A stretch of DNA of 64,000 nucleotides from Acholoe squamosa (GCA_949317995.1 OX439045.1:10772174-10836173); one strand, 5' to 3'. Shown: positions 1 to 13,994, numbered from the stretch's first letter. Notes: generated by a model from the letters alone, not told the origin. A program made the numbers and translations.

Positions 1-262
1 TACAATGGATTTTTATGAATGAATTGGCTGCTTTACGAATAGGCAATTATGGTTTTATTACAGTTTACTAAAGTTTGGGTTGTCTCGGGTGAATACTTTT
101 GTCCACACTTAATGCCCTGGACTCAAGGTGTACAATTACTCTATTAGTCGAGTTACATGTAAGGTTAGTTAGTGCTAAAGGTGCAAATTCAATTCATGGA
201 TTATGCCTCCAATTATTGACTACAGTGGGCCAAGGCTGAACCTGACATGTTGATAAAACCAG
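1..262. other. Unremarkable AT-rich intergenic sequence
   Basis: No long open frame, repeat or RNA gene is recognisable in this stretch. Confidence 0.5.
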
Positions 263-889
263 GCAGTTAATTCAGTGATCTTAGGAATCATTCTGCCTTA
301 TCCAATTAAGTGATCTTAAGATAAGACTGTCTTGCCTTTTCACAGCCAGCACTAAGATCGCAGTTATATTAGCCTCTGTCCTCCTACACCATTCCAAATA
401 GAACACACTGTGCACAGGGGTAAGATGCCCATAGTGAAAGAATAACAGCGGAAACACTCCTTCTTACAAGAGTGATTACACAAGCATCCCTCCGTCTATA
501 TGAGCTACTTATAGAGAATAGGGTGCAGTTGTCCTTGTACAGTATTCAAGTGCACATCATGCCTGAGTAGCCTAAAGAGCCCTCAAGGACTCTCAGCAAA
601 TGTCCTCCCTTCCCTCTATATATGTATACAGCAGGGACATTCATTCTTGGGAGCAGGGGTGTTCCATGTGAGTGCTCTTGTACTCAGGTGAAACCACTAT
701 GCAGTCATTTCACTAAGATTGCAGTGATCTTACGGCTGGAGAAGGAATAGTGAAGGGATCTCAGGACTTGCTGTGCCTGGCTGGCCTGCAACCACTGTAT
801 TGGATAGGGTAGACTGGCTAGATCTTATGATATGTGCCTAGGCTAAGATCGCAGGGGTAGAAATCCCAGGACCTTTTGAATTAACCTCC
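263..889. mobile_element. GGAGCTTAATTC-type TIR element, copy 1 (left end eroded)
   Basis: This is the most degraded of three related copies; the others are at 23622-24371 and 44031-44777. It lies in the same orientation as the 44-kb copy and shares blocks such as 'cacaggggtaagat' and 'cactaagatcgcag'. The right terminus (ATCCCAGGACCTTTTGAATT, then AACCTCC) matches the family inverted repeat. The left terminus keeps only the outer TTAATTC because the CATCCTGGGATC portion is missing. There is no coding capacity, so it is a non-autonomous MITE-like element. Confidence 0.7.
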
Positions 890-2580
890 TGGTTAAGCTT
901 AGCCTCATTGCATATAAGACTTACTTATGAATTCCTGACTAAACAGGCTACCTGGAGGAAATGTATCTCACCCAAGCAAGCTCTAACCCCCACATCAATT
1001 TGTTTAGTCTCTAAAGGCTGTGAGTTAATCCATTAAGGGCCATTGGTGCATTTATGCATTGTGCCAATCTGTCATCATGATGCACAAATGAAGTGCTGGT
1101 GATTCTGGTAGTTGGTGTTCATGTCGACCCTATTCAACTGTATCAGCCAGGGCTGCAACCGTGCATCTTGCCAACCGATGGGCATGATACACTGATTAAT
1201 GCATTGGCAGCCTTTATATGTAGGGTTCATTGCATCGAGTCCATTCCATGATTCATGAATGGACCTTGCAGAATATACAGAAGAAATTGATTAAAAGTCT
1301 GACGGGTCCACTTTCTGCTAATCTGGTTTACAATTATTTTGTGCATTTCCTATATAAAGATTGGTCGGACTAGCAGATAATCGAGCCAACCAACACAGTG
1401 GAGCCAGCCCTTAAAAGGATTAAATTAATCGAAAATGGCAGTCTCTAGTGCTGAGAAGCTCACACTGATTACAAAAATAGTAATTTTCCCTTTTGCCTCA
1501 GCCGTTGACATATATAATTATGAGTATGAATGACTTTCTACAGTCTAATCCATTCTTTTGATTGAGAATTCGACCCAATTCTACCATACACTATTCACAA
1601 GAAAATGTAGAGAACATTTTTTTCAGTGTGTGAACGTTCTACTAACTTCTACCACCTCCGGACACATTCCCTATCTGTGAATCAAAAGGCAAGGACCACT
1701 TGATAGCGGCAAAATGAGGCTTAATGACCATTTCAAGTCTGATCAGGGTTTCAAGACTTTCAATGCCGACTTTTTCCCATGTGTCAAGAGGTGAGATTAA
1801 AGGGCTTTCCTCAATGTATTGATATCAATGACCTTTTCTGTTATAATCATTCTTTTTAGAGGTTATTTGAGTGGATTCAAACTGATTCTCCCTTTGAATT
1901 AATCAATAATACTGGGTCAGCATAATGTGTAAATAATCTAGTTTATGCTTGTTTGTCTGTCCTTGCATCTTTTACTTGTAATCACAAGCGCACTTTTCAA
2001 TGCACTCCGCAGGGCATTTCTGAACATATTACAATGACCACATGTCAAATTGTAGGGGAATGCCTTTGAACCCTTACATCTAGTGGTTGGCAATGACTGC
2101 ACTGGGACAACCACCCTAGTAGTACTAAACCCTATCTGGTTCCCGTACAGAGCGGTCATAGGACATTACTTGCAATCACTGTCTTTAATGTTGAGGTTTT
2201 CAAAATGCAGTGGATGTGTGCAATCATAGCTTGTTAGGAATAGACTTGCAAGAGAGGCCGGGTATAAGAAAAGGAAACACTGACAAATGCCTCTTTCCCT
2301 GATTTAGTATGTGGTCGGGGGGTATTCTTGCATCTTGACAATCAATGTTCATCCTGGGCTCCAGTGTATGAACTGCACTACTTCACTGAAATATGGTCAC
2401 AGTGCTTAACCGTTTAGCTTTACACGGGGACCTGGTAGATTCAATAATCCTATTTTAGAGTGAAAGCCCCACTTTCCCTTTTGAATTGGCTCTGTTCTGG
2501 AGAGATGCCTTTCATGATAACATAATCATCAAATGACTTGCCACACTTCATACCCAGCAAATTGTCATCACCCTGTGTAA
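890..2580. other. Intergenic sequence without recognisable features
   Basis: AT-rich sequence with stop codons in all frames. Nothing was recognised as a gene, RNA or element by reading. Confidence 0.45.
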
Positions 2581-3790
2581 AGTGGCTCACTCATGTCGCT
2601 AGATGGAACACAAAGTCGCTTTAGCACAGGTTCGCCAGGAATTGCCATGGTGGTGATCACATAGCCTCACCTCATATGCCGAGGATGGTGATCACTCACC
2701 AGGGATGGCGACACATGTGATCACTCACCTCACAATATGAGACGCGCATCACCTCATAACGCATGTTCACCACAGATGGCGAGGATTGTGATCACCCACA
2801 CACACGGGGGATGGCGCGCGAGTGATCACTCACCTCACTAGATGAAAAGCGCACCTCATGATAGTGCAGATTCACCATGGATTGCAAGTGTGTTGATCAC
2901 TCAAACTCACCAGCAATGGTGACACAGGTGATCACTCACCTCGCTAGATAAAAATCTCATGATCACAGACACATCATCGACATTGGTAATCATGCAGCCT
3001 CACATCCACCAGATCAAAGTATGTTTTGCCAGAAAAGGTATTACCATATGTATTTTCCCTTTAGCCATAGAAAAGGTGTTCATGTAGATATTTCACTATA
3101 TATTTTTCCTCTAACCAGAGAAAAGGTGTTTATAGATAGTTGTTTTCAGTTTGGAGATACCTCTATCTAAATTCAGTTGATATTTTCTCTATATATTATC
3201 TTGTTTGATTCAACTCATATAATAATTACATGGAATTTGATGTGAAACAAGGCACACATTGGATACTTTTTGAAGTGATATCGGCTCACACCTCTGTAAT
3301 GGTCCAGACATCGAACAGTGCTGCTACCTGAACACCAAAGGAGGAAAATGAGTGAGGTTCCACCATTTGTGTGAAAGTGAGGGCTGCATAGTCACACAGT
3401 GAGTTAGAATCATGTTGGCAACAGGGGTGAGGCTTCACCACACTGAGTGAGAGTTGATGATGAGTGGCACAGAGTCACCCATTGAGTGATAATCATGATG
3501 GTCAGAGATTCTCCATTATGAGTGAGACTTGACTGTGAGTGACAAAAGATGACACATTGAGTGAGATAAATGGTGGCAACAACCATGAACAGTCACAATG
3601 CTGAGTGAAAGGTGACACGCAGTGGCGGACAGTCATGAGGTGGGTGAGAAAATTGTTGATGACAGCGGTGATGATTGGCCATGCCATGCGTGATCACATC
3701 GGTGTGTTTCATCTAGCGACATGGGTGATCACACAAAAAGGCCTCACCATCGATCACCAATCATGGCGACAGGTGACGACAACTTGCTGG
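2581..3790. repeat. Fold-back block of degenerate GTGATCAC / TGAGTGA repeats
   Basis: From 2.58 to 2.96 kb the palindrome GTGATCAC followed by TCACCTCA recurs at irregular 60-70 bp spacing. From about 3.34 to 3.66 kb TGAGTGAGA/GTGACA motifs recur, and near 3.69-3.74 kb GTGATCAC returns. The outer ends are inverted copies of each other: CATGTCGCTAGATGGAACAC near 2.6 kb corresponds to the complement of GTGTTTCATCTAGCGACATG near 3.7 kb. This suggests a large fold-back element or inverted pair of decayed minisatellites. Short open frames here are incidental. Confidence 0.6.
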
Positions 3791-4534
3791 GTAATAACAA
3801 TTAGGTACAATGCACCAATGTCAGGTAGTCCGTATCCATCGTGGTGGTGGCTTGGCAGGGCCTGCTGGTGACAGCTGGAAATCACAAGTAGCATGGAGTC
3901 CTGTTCTCAGGGATGCCAAGCATGACCAAATATTTATTGACATTTCAGGTTCAGCCCTAGCACTATTAGGCTGATAATTGGTAAAGGCATCACTAAACTT
4001 AAGTCGGAACACTAATGCCTCAATTAATCTCATGCCTTTAATACTAACTATCCTGGATAAGGAGCTAATTTTAAGTTGTAAATTGCGTGGTATGGTATCA
4101 CCATGCCACTATACTGAGCTTTGCCAAAGCTTTTGCATCACTTCATGAATTATTTAATGACTTCTTTGGCACACTTTGGTTAAAAATGCTAAGTACACTT
4201 TAGGAGGGCAAAGTTAGTAGCTTTTGAAACTAACAAACAATAATTAGGCATAAACAATTTACAATTACTGTGCCATGTAAGTGATATGGGATAAACAGCT
4301 GAGAAGGTATAGCTGAACCTCAAAATCATTCCAAAGATCTGATGGAATCATACCTCCCACCAGGAAGGAGGGTAAATCAAGTTTCCCCACTCTTCATGCA
4401 GATTCATTGACCTGGAGAATGAGGGAAGAATCAACACTTCTGGCTCTGTGTAAAGAGTGAAAATATCCTAATAAGGCTGGTTTGTGAAAAGGCTATGATG
4501 GTACCAGGCTGGCTGACAATAAACATGTACCAGC
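3791..4534. other. Intergenic sequence without recognisable features
   Basis: No gene, RNA or clear repeat structure seen. Confidence 0.4.
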
Positions 4535-4747
4535 CAATGGTTACCAGTGACAAACCCCTTCATTACTTATTGCAAGGGTTCTGAAAGTGGTCATTAACAC
4601 TAACATGCCAGCTAGGCAGAATATGTCCAGTCAATATGTACATTAGGAATATGCTGTGGAAAATATATGTAATATGACATAGTTGACTGTTCTTCTCAAA
4701 GATACTGATATTGTAGATTATTAAATGCATGTTTGAAGTGATATATA
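4535..4747 (+). repeat. Left end of segmental duplication copy C1
   Basis: Collinear with 35018-35270: both share 'gttaccagtgac/gttaccaatgac', 'attgcaagggttctgaa' and 'gaatgcatctttgaagtgat'-type sequence. In C1 this piece is cut off from the rest of the copy (17.84 kb onward) by the 13-kb insertion. Confidence 0.8.
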
Positions 4748-4773
4748 TGGGTCATTCCACCCAAAGTGGGCAC
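4748..4773 (+). repeat. Left terminal inverted repeat of the 13-kb element
   Basis: About 26 bp, pairing with 17759-17784 with a single T/C difference at position 5. It is followed by sequence not shared with the other end. Confidence 0.85.
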
Positions 4774-5297
4774 CTAGGATAGGTAGGGGCCAATATGACA
4801 AAACTCAGAATTACATTATAAGACTTTATTTTCTTGATAGCCCTACATCTTGGCTTTATGAAAAGGTTCATTCAAGTCATTAACTCCCAGGGGGTCAGTT
4901 TTTATCACAGTCGCCATAAAACCATATAAAAACGTGTAATGGGCGTGAGCGAAATGAATGATATGCATATAACACCTCTAAAAATATTCTAATCTCTTAG
5001 ATATTTTATGTCCAAACTAGTACAATGGGTGAGTAAGTGTATGCCGAAAATTATGAATGGGGCTCCAAAAGTTTTGAAAATATGACATGTCTCGTTCGGT
5101 GGAAAATTTGATTTTTGAATAATTTTTTGCTTGCAATCTTAACTTTAGCCTCTGTGGCTTCAAAACCATAGGATAAGCCTACAAATCACTCTATTGTATC
5201 TTCACTATGTATATTTCAAGAAACAAGCATCATTTACAGTCTCTATACCATCAACTCAGTAGTGTTGTTGCACAAAAATGACCTTTCAAAGTGCCCG
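4774..5297. other. Left subterminal region of the 13-kb element
   Basis: Non-coding. It contains one minus-strand copy of the 20-bp motif at 4935-4954. About 4847-4920 is also found in the derivative at 38.99 kb, and most of the region is found, inverted, in the derivative at 45.07-45.86 kb. Confidence 0.65.
4935..4954 (-). promoter_or_regulatory. 20-bp motif TTTCGCTCACGCCCATTACA, left subterminal copy
   Basis: Exact minus-strand copy lying 187 bp inside the left terminus. A degenerate counterpart (14 of 20 positions) lies at the equivalent distance in the 45-kb relative. A transposase or host-factor binding site is inferred, not shown. Confidence 0.55.
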
Positions 5298-8200
5298 TTT
5301 CGCTCACGCCCATTACACTATTACAGCATTTTACAAAGTCCTCAATACATTCACTTAGACCTCTCAGATCATGACTACCACACATATTATTAAAGGAAAG
5401 ACTGTAGACTATTGATTTACACCGAAATATACACAATATCTGCCACTTTTGGGTGCTCCATGATGCTCGGAAAATGAAAAATCACTAATTTTTTTGCGTT
5501 TCTCAAAGTCAAGCGACACATAATGTTAAAAAATCTCACCTCAGAATACTGAATAAGGCTCTAAATACTAGCCACATATGTCTACTAATAGATTTAATAA
5601 TATTACCCTAGCTCAGGTACATCACAGTTTGACCACAGCTCTACTGCTGCAACCTTACAAAAAGGCCTCTACGGGGTCGTTTCGCTCACGCCCATTACAC
5701 TATTACAGCATCTTACAAAGTCCTCCTTACATGCACTTAGACCTCTCAGATCATGACTACCACACATATTATTAAAGGAAAGACTGTAGACTATTGATTT
5801 ACACCAAAATATACACAATATCTGCCACTTTTGGGTGCTCCATGATGCTCGGAAAATGAAAAATCACTAATTTTTTTGCATTTCTCAAAGTCAAGCGACA
5901 CACAATGTTAAAAAATCTCACCTCAGAATACTGAATAAGGCTCTAAATACTAGCCACATATGTCTACTAATAGATTTAATAATATTACCCTAGCTCAGGT
6001 ACATCACAGTTTGACCACAGCTCTACTGCTGCAACCTTACAAAAAGGCCTCTACGGGGTCGTTTCGCTCACGCCCATTACACTATTACAGCATCTTAAAA
6101 AGTCCTCCATACATGCACTTAGACCTCTCAGATCATGACTACCACACATATTATTAAAGGAAAGACTGTAGACTATTGATTTACACCAAAATATACACAA
6201 TATCTGCCACTTTTGGGTGCTCCATGATGCTCGGAAAATGAAAATCACTAATTTTTTTGCGTTTCTCAAAGTCAAGCGACACACAATGTTAAAAAATCTC
6301 ACCTCAGAATACTGAATAAGGCTCTAAATACTAGCCACATATGTCTACTAATAGATTTAATAATATTACCCTAGCTCAGGTACATCACAGTTTGACCACA
6401 GCTCTACTGCTGCAACCTTACAAAAAGGCCTCTACGGGGTCGTTTCGCTCACGCCCATTACACTATTACAGCATCTTACAAAGTCCTCCTTACATGCACT
6501 TAGACCTCTCAGATCATGACTACCACACATATTATTAAAGGAAAGACTGTAGACTATTGATTTACACCAAAATATACACAATATCTGCCACTTTTGGGTG
6601 CTCCATGATGCTCGGAAAATGAAAAATCACTAATTTTTTTGCATTTCTCAAAGTCAAGCGACACACAATGTTAAAAAATCTCACCTCAGAATACTGAATA
6701 AGGCTCTAAATACTAGCCACATATGTCTACTAATAGATTTAATAATATTACCCTAGCTCAGGTACATCACAGTTTGACCACAGCTCTACTGCTGCAACCT
6801 TACAAAAAGGCCTCTACGGGGTCGTTTCGCTCACGCCCATTACACTATTACAGCATCTTACAAAGTCCTCCATACATGCACTTAGACCTCTCAGATCATG
6901 ACTACCACACATATTATTAAAGGAAAGACTGTAGACTATTGATTTACACCAAAATATACACAATATCTGCCACTTTTGGGTGCTCCATGATGCTCGGAAA
7001 ATGAAAATCACTAATTTTTTTGCGTTTCTCAAAGTCAAGCGACACACAATGTTAAAAAATCTCACCTCAGAATACTGAATAAGGCTCTAAATACTAGCCA
7101 CATATGTCTACTAATAGATTTAATAATATTACCCTAGCTCAGGTACATCACAGTTTGACCACAGCTCTACTGCTGCAACCTTACAAAAAGGCCTCTACGG
7201 GGTCGTTTCGCTCACGCCCATTACACTATTACAGCATCTTACAAAGTCCTCCTTACATGCACTTAGACCTCTCAGATCATGACTACCACACATATTATTA
7301 AAGGAAAGACTGTAGACTATTGATTTACACCAAAATATACACAATATCTGCCACTTTTGGGTGCTCCATGATGCTCGGAAAATGAAAAATCACTAATTTT
7401 TTTGCATTTCTCAAAGTCAAGCGACACACAATGTTAAAAAATCTCACCTCAGAATACTGAATAAGGCTCTAAATACTAGCCACATATGTCTACTAATAGA
7501 TTTAATAATATTACCCTAGCTCAGGTACATCACAGTTTGACCACAGCTCTACTGCTGCAACCTTACAAAAAGGCCTCTACGGGGTCGTTTCGCTCACGCC
7601 CATTACACTATTACAGCATCTTAAAAAGTCCTCCATACATGCACTTAGACCTCTCAGATCATGACTACCACACATATTATTAAAGGAAAGACTGTAGACT
7701 ATTGATTTACACCAAAATATACACAATATCTGCCACTTTTGGGTGCTCCATGATGCTCGGAAAATGAAAATCACTAATTTTTTTGCGTTTCTCAAAGTCA
7801 AGCGACACACAATGTTAAAAAATCTCACCTCAGAATACTGAATAAGGCTCTAAATACTAGCCACATATGTCTACTAATAGATTTAATAATATTACCCTAG
7901 CTCAGGTACATCACAGTTTGACCACAGCTCTACTGCTGCAACCTTACAAAAAGGCCTCTACGGGGTCGTTTCGCTCACGCCCATTACACTATTACAGCAT
8001 CTTACAAAGTCCTCCTTACATGCACTTAGACCTCTCAGATCATGACTACCACACATATTATTAAAGGAAAGACTGTAGACTATTGATTTACACCAAAATA
8101 TACACAATATCTGCCACTTTTGGGTGCTCCATGATGCTCGGAAAATGAAAAATCACTAATTTTTTTGCATTTCTCAAAGTCAAGCGACACACAATGTTAA

Positions 8201-11150
8201 AAAATCTCACCTCAGAATACTGAATAAGGCTCTAAATACTAGCCACATATGTCTACTAATAGATTTAATAATATTACCCTAGCTCAGGTACATCACAGTT
8301 TGACCACAGCTCTACTGCTGCAACCTTACAAAAAGGCCTCTACGGGGTCGTTTCGCTCACGCCCATTACACTATTACAGCATCTTACAAAGTCCTCCATA
8401 CATGCACTTAGACCTCTCAGATCATGACTACCACACATATTATTAAAGGAAAGACTGTAGACTATTGATTTACACCAAAATATACACAATATCTGCCACT
8501 TTTGGGTGCTCCATGATGCTCGGAAAATGAAAATCACTAATTTTTTTGCGTTTCTCAAAGTCAAGCGACACACAATGTTAAAAAATCTCACCTCAGAATA
8601 CTGAATAAGGCTCTAAATACTAGCCACATATGTCTACTAATAGATTTAATAATATTACCCTAGCTCAGGTACATCACAGTTTGACCACAGCTCTACTGCT
8701 GCAACCTTACAAAAAGGCCTCTACGGGGTCGTTTCGCTCACGCCCATTACACTATTACAGCATCTTACAAAGTCCTCCTTACATGCACTTAGACCTCTCA
8801 GATCATGACTACCACACATATTATTAAAGGAAAGACTGTAGACTATTGATTTACACCAAAATATACACAATATCTGCCACTTTTGGGTGCTCCATGATGC
8901 TCGGAAAATGAAAAATCACTAATTTTTTTGCATTTCTCAAAGTCAAGCGACACACAATGTTAAAAAATCTCACCTCAGAATACTGAATAAGGCTCTAAAT
9001 ACTAGCCACATATGTCTACTAATAGATTTAATAATATTACCCTAGCTCAGGTACATCACAGTTTGACCACAGCTCTACTGCTGCAACCTTACAAAAAGGC
9101 CTCTACGGGGTCGTTTCGCTCACGCCCATTACACTATTACAGCATCTTAAAAAGTCCTCCATACATGCACTTAGACCTCTCAGATCATGACTACCACACA
9201 TATTATTAAAGGAAAGACTGTAGACTATTGATTTACACCAAAATATACACAATATCTGCCACTTTTGGGTGCTCCATGATGCTCGGAAAATGAAAATCAC
9301 TAATTTTTTTGCGTTTCTCAAAGTCAAGCGACACACAATGTTAAAAAATCTCACCTCAGAATACTGAATAAGGCTCTAAATACTAGCCACATATGTCTAC
9401 TAATAGATTTAATAATATTACCCTAGCTCAGGTACATCACAGTTTGACCACAGCTCTACTGCTGCAACCTTACAAAAAGGCCTCTACGGGGTCGTTTCGC
9501 TCACGCCCATTACACTATTACAGCATCTTACAAAGTCCTCCTTACATGCACTTAGACCTCTCAGATCATGACTACCACACATATTATTAAAGGAAAGACT
9601 GTACACTATTGATTTACACCAAAATATACACAATATCTGCCACTTTTGGGTGCTCCATGATGCTCGGAAAATGAAAAATCACTAATTTTTTTGTATTTCT
9701 CAAAGTCAAGCGACACACAATGTTAAAAAATCTCACCTCAGAATACTGAATAAGGCTCTAAATACTAGCCACATATGTCTACTAATAGATTTAATAATAT
9801 TACCCTAGCTCAGGTACATCACAGTTTGACCACAGCTCTACTGCTGCAACCTTACAAAAAGGCCTCTACGGGGTCGTTTCGCTCACGCCCATTACACTAT
9901 TACAGCATCTTACAAAGTCCTCCATACATGCACTTAGACCTCTCAGATCATGACTACCACACATATTATTAAAGGAAAGACTGTAGACTATTGATTTACA
10001 CCAAAATATACACAATATCTGCCACTTTTGGGTGCTCCATGATGCTCGGAAAATGAAAAATCACTAATTTTTTTGCGTTTCTCAAAGTCAAGCGACACAC
10101 AATGTTAAAAAATCTCACCTCAGAATACTGAATAAGGCTCTAAATACTAGCCACATATGTCTACTAATAGATTTAATAATATTACCCTAGCTCAGGTACA
10201 TCACAGTTTGACCACAGCTCTACTGCTGCAACCTTACAAAAAGGCCTCTACGGGGTCGTTTCGCTCACGCCCATTACACTATTACAGCATCTTACAAAGT
10301 CCTCCATACATGCACTTAGACCTCTCAGATCATGACTACCACACATATTATTAAAGGAAAGACTGTAGACTATTGATTTACACCAAAATATACACAATAT
10401 CTGCCACTTTTGGGTGCTCCATGATGCTCGGAAAATGAAAAATCACTAATTTTTTTGCGTTTCTCAAAGTCAAGCGACACACAATGTTAAAAAATCTCTC
10501 CTCAGATTACTGAATTAGGCTCTAAATACTAGCCACATATGTCTACTAATAGATTTAAGTACCTTAGAATACATGGGGTAGCCTTTACTCACACTTATGA
10601 TGGCCCAATAAAATGTTAGCTATATCGCTCACGCCCATTACACGATAGAGTTACCTTTAAAAGACAATCATACATGCACTTACACCTCTCAGATCATGAC
10701 TACCACACATATTATTAAGGGAGAGACTGTAGACTATTGATTTACACCAAAATATATACAATATCTGCCACTTTTGGGTGCTCCATGATGCTCGGAAAAT
10801 GAAAAATCACTAATTTTTTTGCGTTTCTCAAAGTCAAGCGACACACAATGTTAAAAAATCTCTCCTCAGATTACTGAATTAGGCTCTAAATACTAGCCAC
10901 ATATGTCTACTAATAGATTTAAGTACCTTAGAATACATGGGGTAGCCTTTACTCACACTTATGATGGCCCAATAAAATGTTAGCTATATCGCTCACGCCC
11001 ATTACACGATAGAGTTACCTTTAAAAGACAATCATACATGCACTTACACCTCTCAGATCATGACTACCACACATATTATTAAAGGAGAGACTGTAGACTA
11101 TTGATTTACACCAAAATATATACAATATCTGCCACTTTTGGGTGATCCAT
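5298..11150 (+). repeat. 381/382-bp satellite array, 16 units, with four-unit higher-order period
   Basis: Units can be phased on the 20-bp motif, which starts at 5298, 5680, 6062, 6443, 6825, 7206, 7588, 7969, 8351, 8732, 9114, 9495, 9877, 10259, 10623 and 10987. Periods alternate 382 and 381 bp. Variants alternate (ccttac/ccatac, ttgca/ttgcg), and the 'cttaaaaag' variant occurs only in the units at 6062, 7588 and 9114, giving a ~1526-bp four-unit higher-order repeat. The first unit and the last two (364 bp) are divergent edge units. Identical 65-codon plus frames and 83-codon minus frames recur in each unit, but they follow from homogenisation and are not supported as genes. Confidence 0.95.
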
Positions 11151-11185
11151 GTGGTAAAAGTGGTGATAACCAGGATCAATGACAT

Positions 11186-13994
11186 CTAACCAGTGCACTC
11201 TCTGCGGAACTTGATAAGCTTTCGATCCGCCAGTTGGATCGTTAGGGGATGGAGTGTGAAGACAGCAGTCTTCGTGTTGCCGTATCGACTCGGCTTAGGA
11301 AGAGAGATCCTGCCAAGAATATTGAGGGGGTGGATCTTGGCTTCGATGATCTCCTTTCCCCACATGAAGCTTGACCCCAACGTGAATCTTCTCTTGTCTG
11401 ATTTTGGAATGATGTTCCGCAGCATCTGGTGCACTAGATAGAAGCCCTTGTCCTTGGCTACCACCTTACCTACAAACCATATGTCGTTGTTGGAGTTGGT
11501 GCCGTCCAGGCTGGCAGTGACAAGGAAGTCACCTACCTGGTACTCATCTTGAACCAGCACCAACTTTCCAATACTGTCCTTAGGCAAGGTCGAGGTCGGT
11601 AGATCCTGTCGTGCTTGCTTTGTTGTAGGGACGGCGACAACGCGCTCTGCGGCACGCTTTCGTGCGGCACACGGGGCAACGTTCTCCTTGTCAGCCGTGG
11701 CAGGAGTTGGCACCCGGTCACTTCGGGTGCGCTTACGTGCCACGGCTTGTGTGTCGTCCCTGGTGCGCTTGCAGACAGTGGTGCGCACAACAGGATCGTA
11801 GTCGGGGTCCACGCCGTCCACCGTGACAGGAGACCTGGCAGGCCGCGTTTTCATCTGAACCAGGCCGCCCTGCTTTGGTGGGGGATGAAGACTTGCATCC
11901 GCGTCGTCCGCCACAGCAGGGACACGGGCAGGCCGCGTTTTCATCTGCCGTGTTTGCTTCGGCGGGGGCTTCTTCTTGTCGGTGAACTGCAGCTGATGCT
12001 CGATCCATCCCGGGCAGCCAAACATGGACCTACAGTCAACCCAACAGCAGGGGTCGAAGCAGGATTTGTCACGGACAGCGAGTGACCTTCCTTCCTGCTT
12101 GACCATGGCAGCGTGGACACGCAAGGTGCCCTGCACTGGTTTGTCTGCTGCCACTGAGCCGACAGTGAGGCGGGCGGAGGCGACATCCTGCAGAGGAACA
12201 TGGATGTAGTGAATGCGGCCGTCTAGTGAATTTCCTTCGGCCGCAAACTCCTCTGCATTCTTGATGATGCGCTTCTGCTTGACGATGTTGTCGGCGTTGC
12301 GCTTTGCGGCAGCACCGACACCGTCGCAGGGGCCTTTTCCATGGCCCGCCTCAAAGTAGGTCCATGTTGCTCGGAGACCGTCTAGAAGCTCCGTGTGGCG
12401 CACGAGTATCGAAAATACCGAGATATTCCGATACTGGCTGGAGGGGGAATCGGAGGCATAATGAACCACCTTGACGTGTGGCAGGTTCTCCCGTAGGAAT
12501 GCTGCCAGACAGCGTAGAAATGCCAAGATGGCACCAGTATCATGCCTCCGGTCGTCAGTACACAGAGCCACAGAGTGATGGTTTGTGGCGCCAGTGTCCT
12601 CATCACGGTAGTGGATGACTGCAGGGTGCAGGGTCACTGGCTCCTTCGCATAGTAGGTACTCTGTGGAGCATCGGGGTATGATACCATCCAATTTTCGGC
12701 AAAGTCCATTTGGATGGTAACTTCCAGCGACGACATCCCCGCTCGCAGCTCACGTATGATGCGGTGTTGATTGTGTGCACGATCGACATGGGCCGCCATG
12801 GTGATGAAGTGGGTTCTAGTCTCCTTAATGAAGGTCGCCCGAGATTTCTCTTCTATTTCAGGGCGAAGCTTCTTGATTGTAGACTTTTTCTTTGTTCCGT
12901 CTTTCCCTGTCGATACATACACAACATCCACATTTTTCCACACTTGATAGGAAACGGTCTCTGGGACCTTCTCTTGGAGCATTGTTTCCAAAGACTCCAA
13001 ACCCATAGTCTCAAACATTTTGTCTGTCATTTTGATACCAACAGCCTTCATCCGTAGAGCGAAGTTTTGGTGCTTTTGGCACAGACAGACATCCTCACTC
13101 TGGAGATCCACCGGGATGAACCAGGGCAGGTGTTTACGACGAATCTTGTAGAACAGAGCGCGTTTGACTGGCAAGTGAGGATGTGTCTCCTGATACTTAT
13201 GGTGAAGGACATAGAGAAACTCGTTCAGGTACACCTTCTGGTGCTTCACTATGCCGACAGTCTTTGTCTCTTTCTTGCCTGGTCTGACGCTGGAGTTCTC
13301 TGGGTCAGACAAGAACTTTTGGACGCTCTCTATCCTGGCCACCTGTTCCATCTTCCGGGATGAGAGCTGCTTTTTACGGGTTCGGTCCAGAGTCTGCCGA
13401 TGCATGCGGAGGTCCTTTGCCAAGCACATAAGAATGCCCTTTTGCTTCATTACGGGTGGGGAAAGGACCTTTGACATTATGGCAACTTTGTCCTTGGTGT
13501 TGAGTCTGGCCAAACCTTCATATACAGCCCTCATACTCTTGGCTTTGACTGCCGGCAGAGCTGGTTCCACGTCATCCTGTGCAGCCACTGCAACGCGCTC
13601 CTCCGTGTGCGCTACAGTGGGTTCACCAGTGTCCTGTGCAGCCACTGTAACGCGCTCCTCCGTGTGCGCTACAGTGGGTTCACCAGTGTCCTGTGCAGCC
13701 ACTGCAACGCGCTCCTCTGTGTGCGCTACAGCGGGTTCACCAGCGCCGTCCCGTGCAACGGGGGGTGGACTTTTGGACTGGGTCTGGGCAAGCTGAGCCT
13801 GCAGCTCAGCGATCTGTTGCTGCGCCTCAGTCAGGTCCCTGTTTATTCGCCAGCGTTGATAGTAGTGGCGGTTTGTTCTGGGAGTGTTTGTCTTCCTTGG
13901 CCGTTTTGACAGGTTTGTAGGGGTGGTCGGTGTTGGTGTGGTGGGCGGTCGTGTTGTCGGCATCGTTGGGGTCCGGTTGGGTCCTGCGCATGCA
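11186..13994 (-). CDS. Exon 4 of the transposase-like gene, catalytic-type core and C terminus
   Basis: It starts after the acceptor tttgtttgcag and completes the split Ala codon. It contains all recognisable core motifs: DFAEN at 12.70 kb, YASDS at 12.45 kb and AGHGKGPCDG at 12.33 kb. The stop is at 11186-11188, only ~36 bp from the end of the satellite array, and no AATAAA was seen in that short 3' gap. An ATG at 14032 opens the same frame but lies in the intron and is not the likely start. Confidence 0.85.

Noticed and set aside
5578-10354. Thirteen identical 65-codon plus frames and repeated 83-codon minus frames
   Set aside because: They recur exactly with the satellite period, overlap on opposite strands, and owe their identity to array homogenisation rather than coding constraint.
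5298-11150. CRISPR-like array
   Set aside because: Units are 381 bp without spacer diversity, and the window is eukaryotic.
11193-13920. Plus-strand frames opposite exon 4
   Set aside because: Shadows of the GC-rich minus-strand coding sequence.
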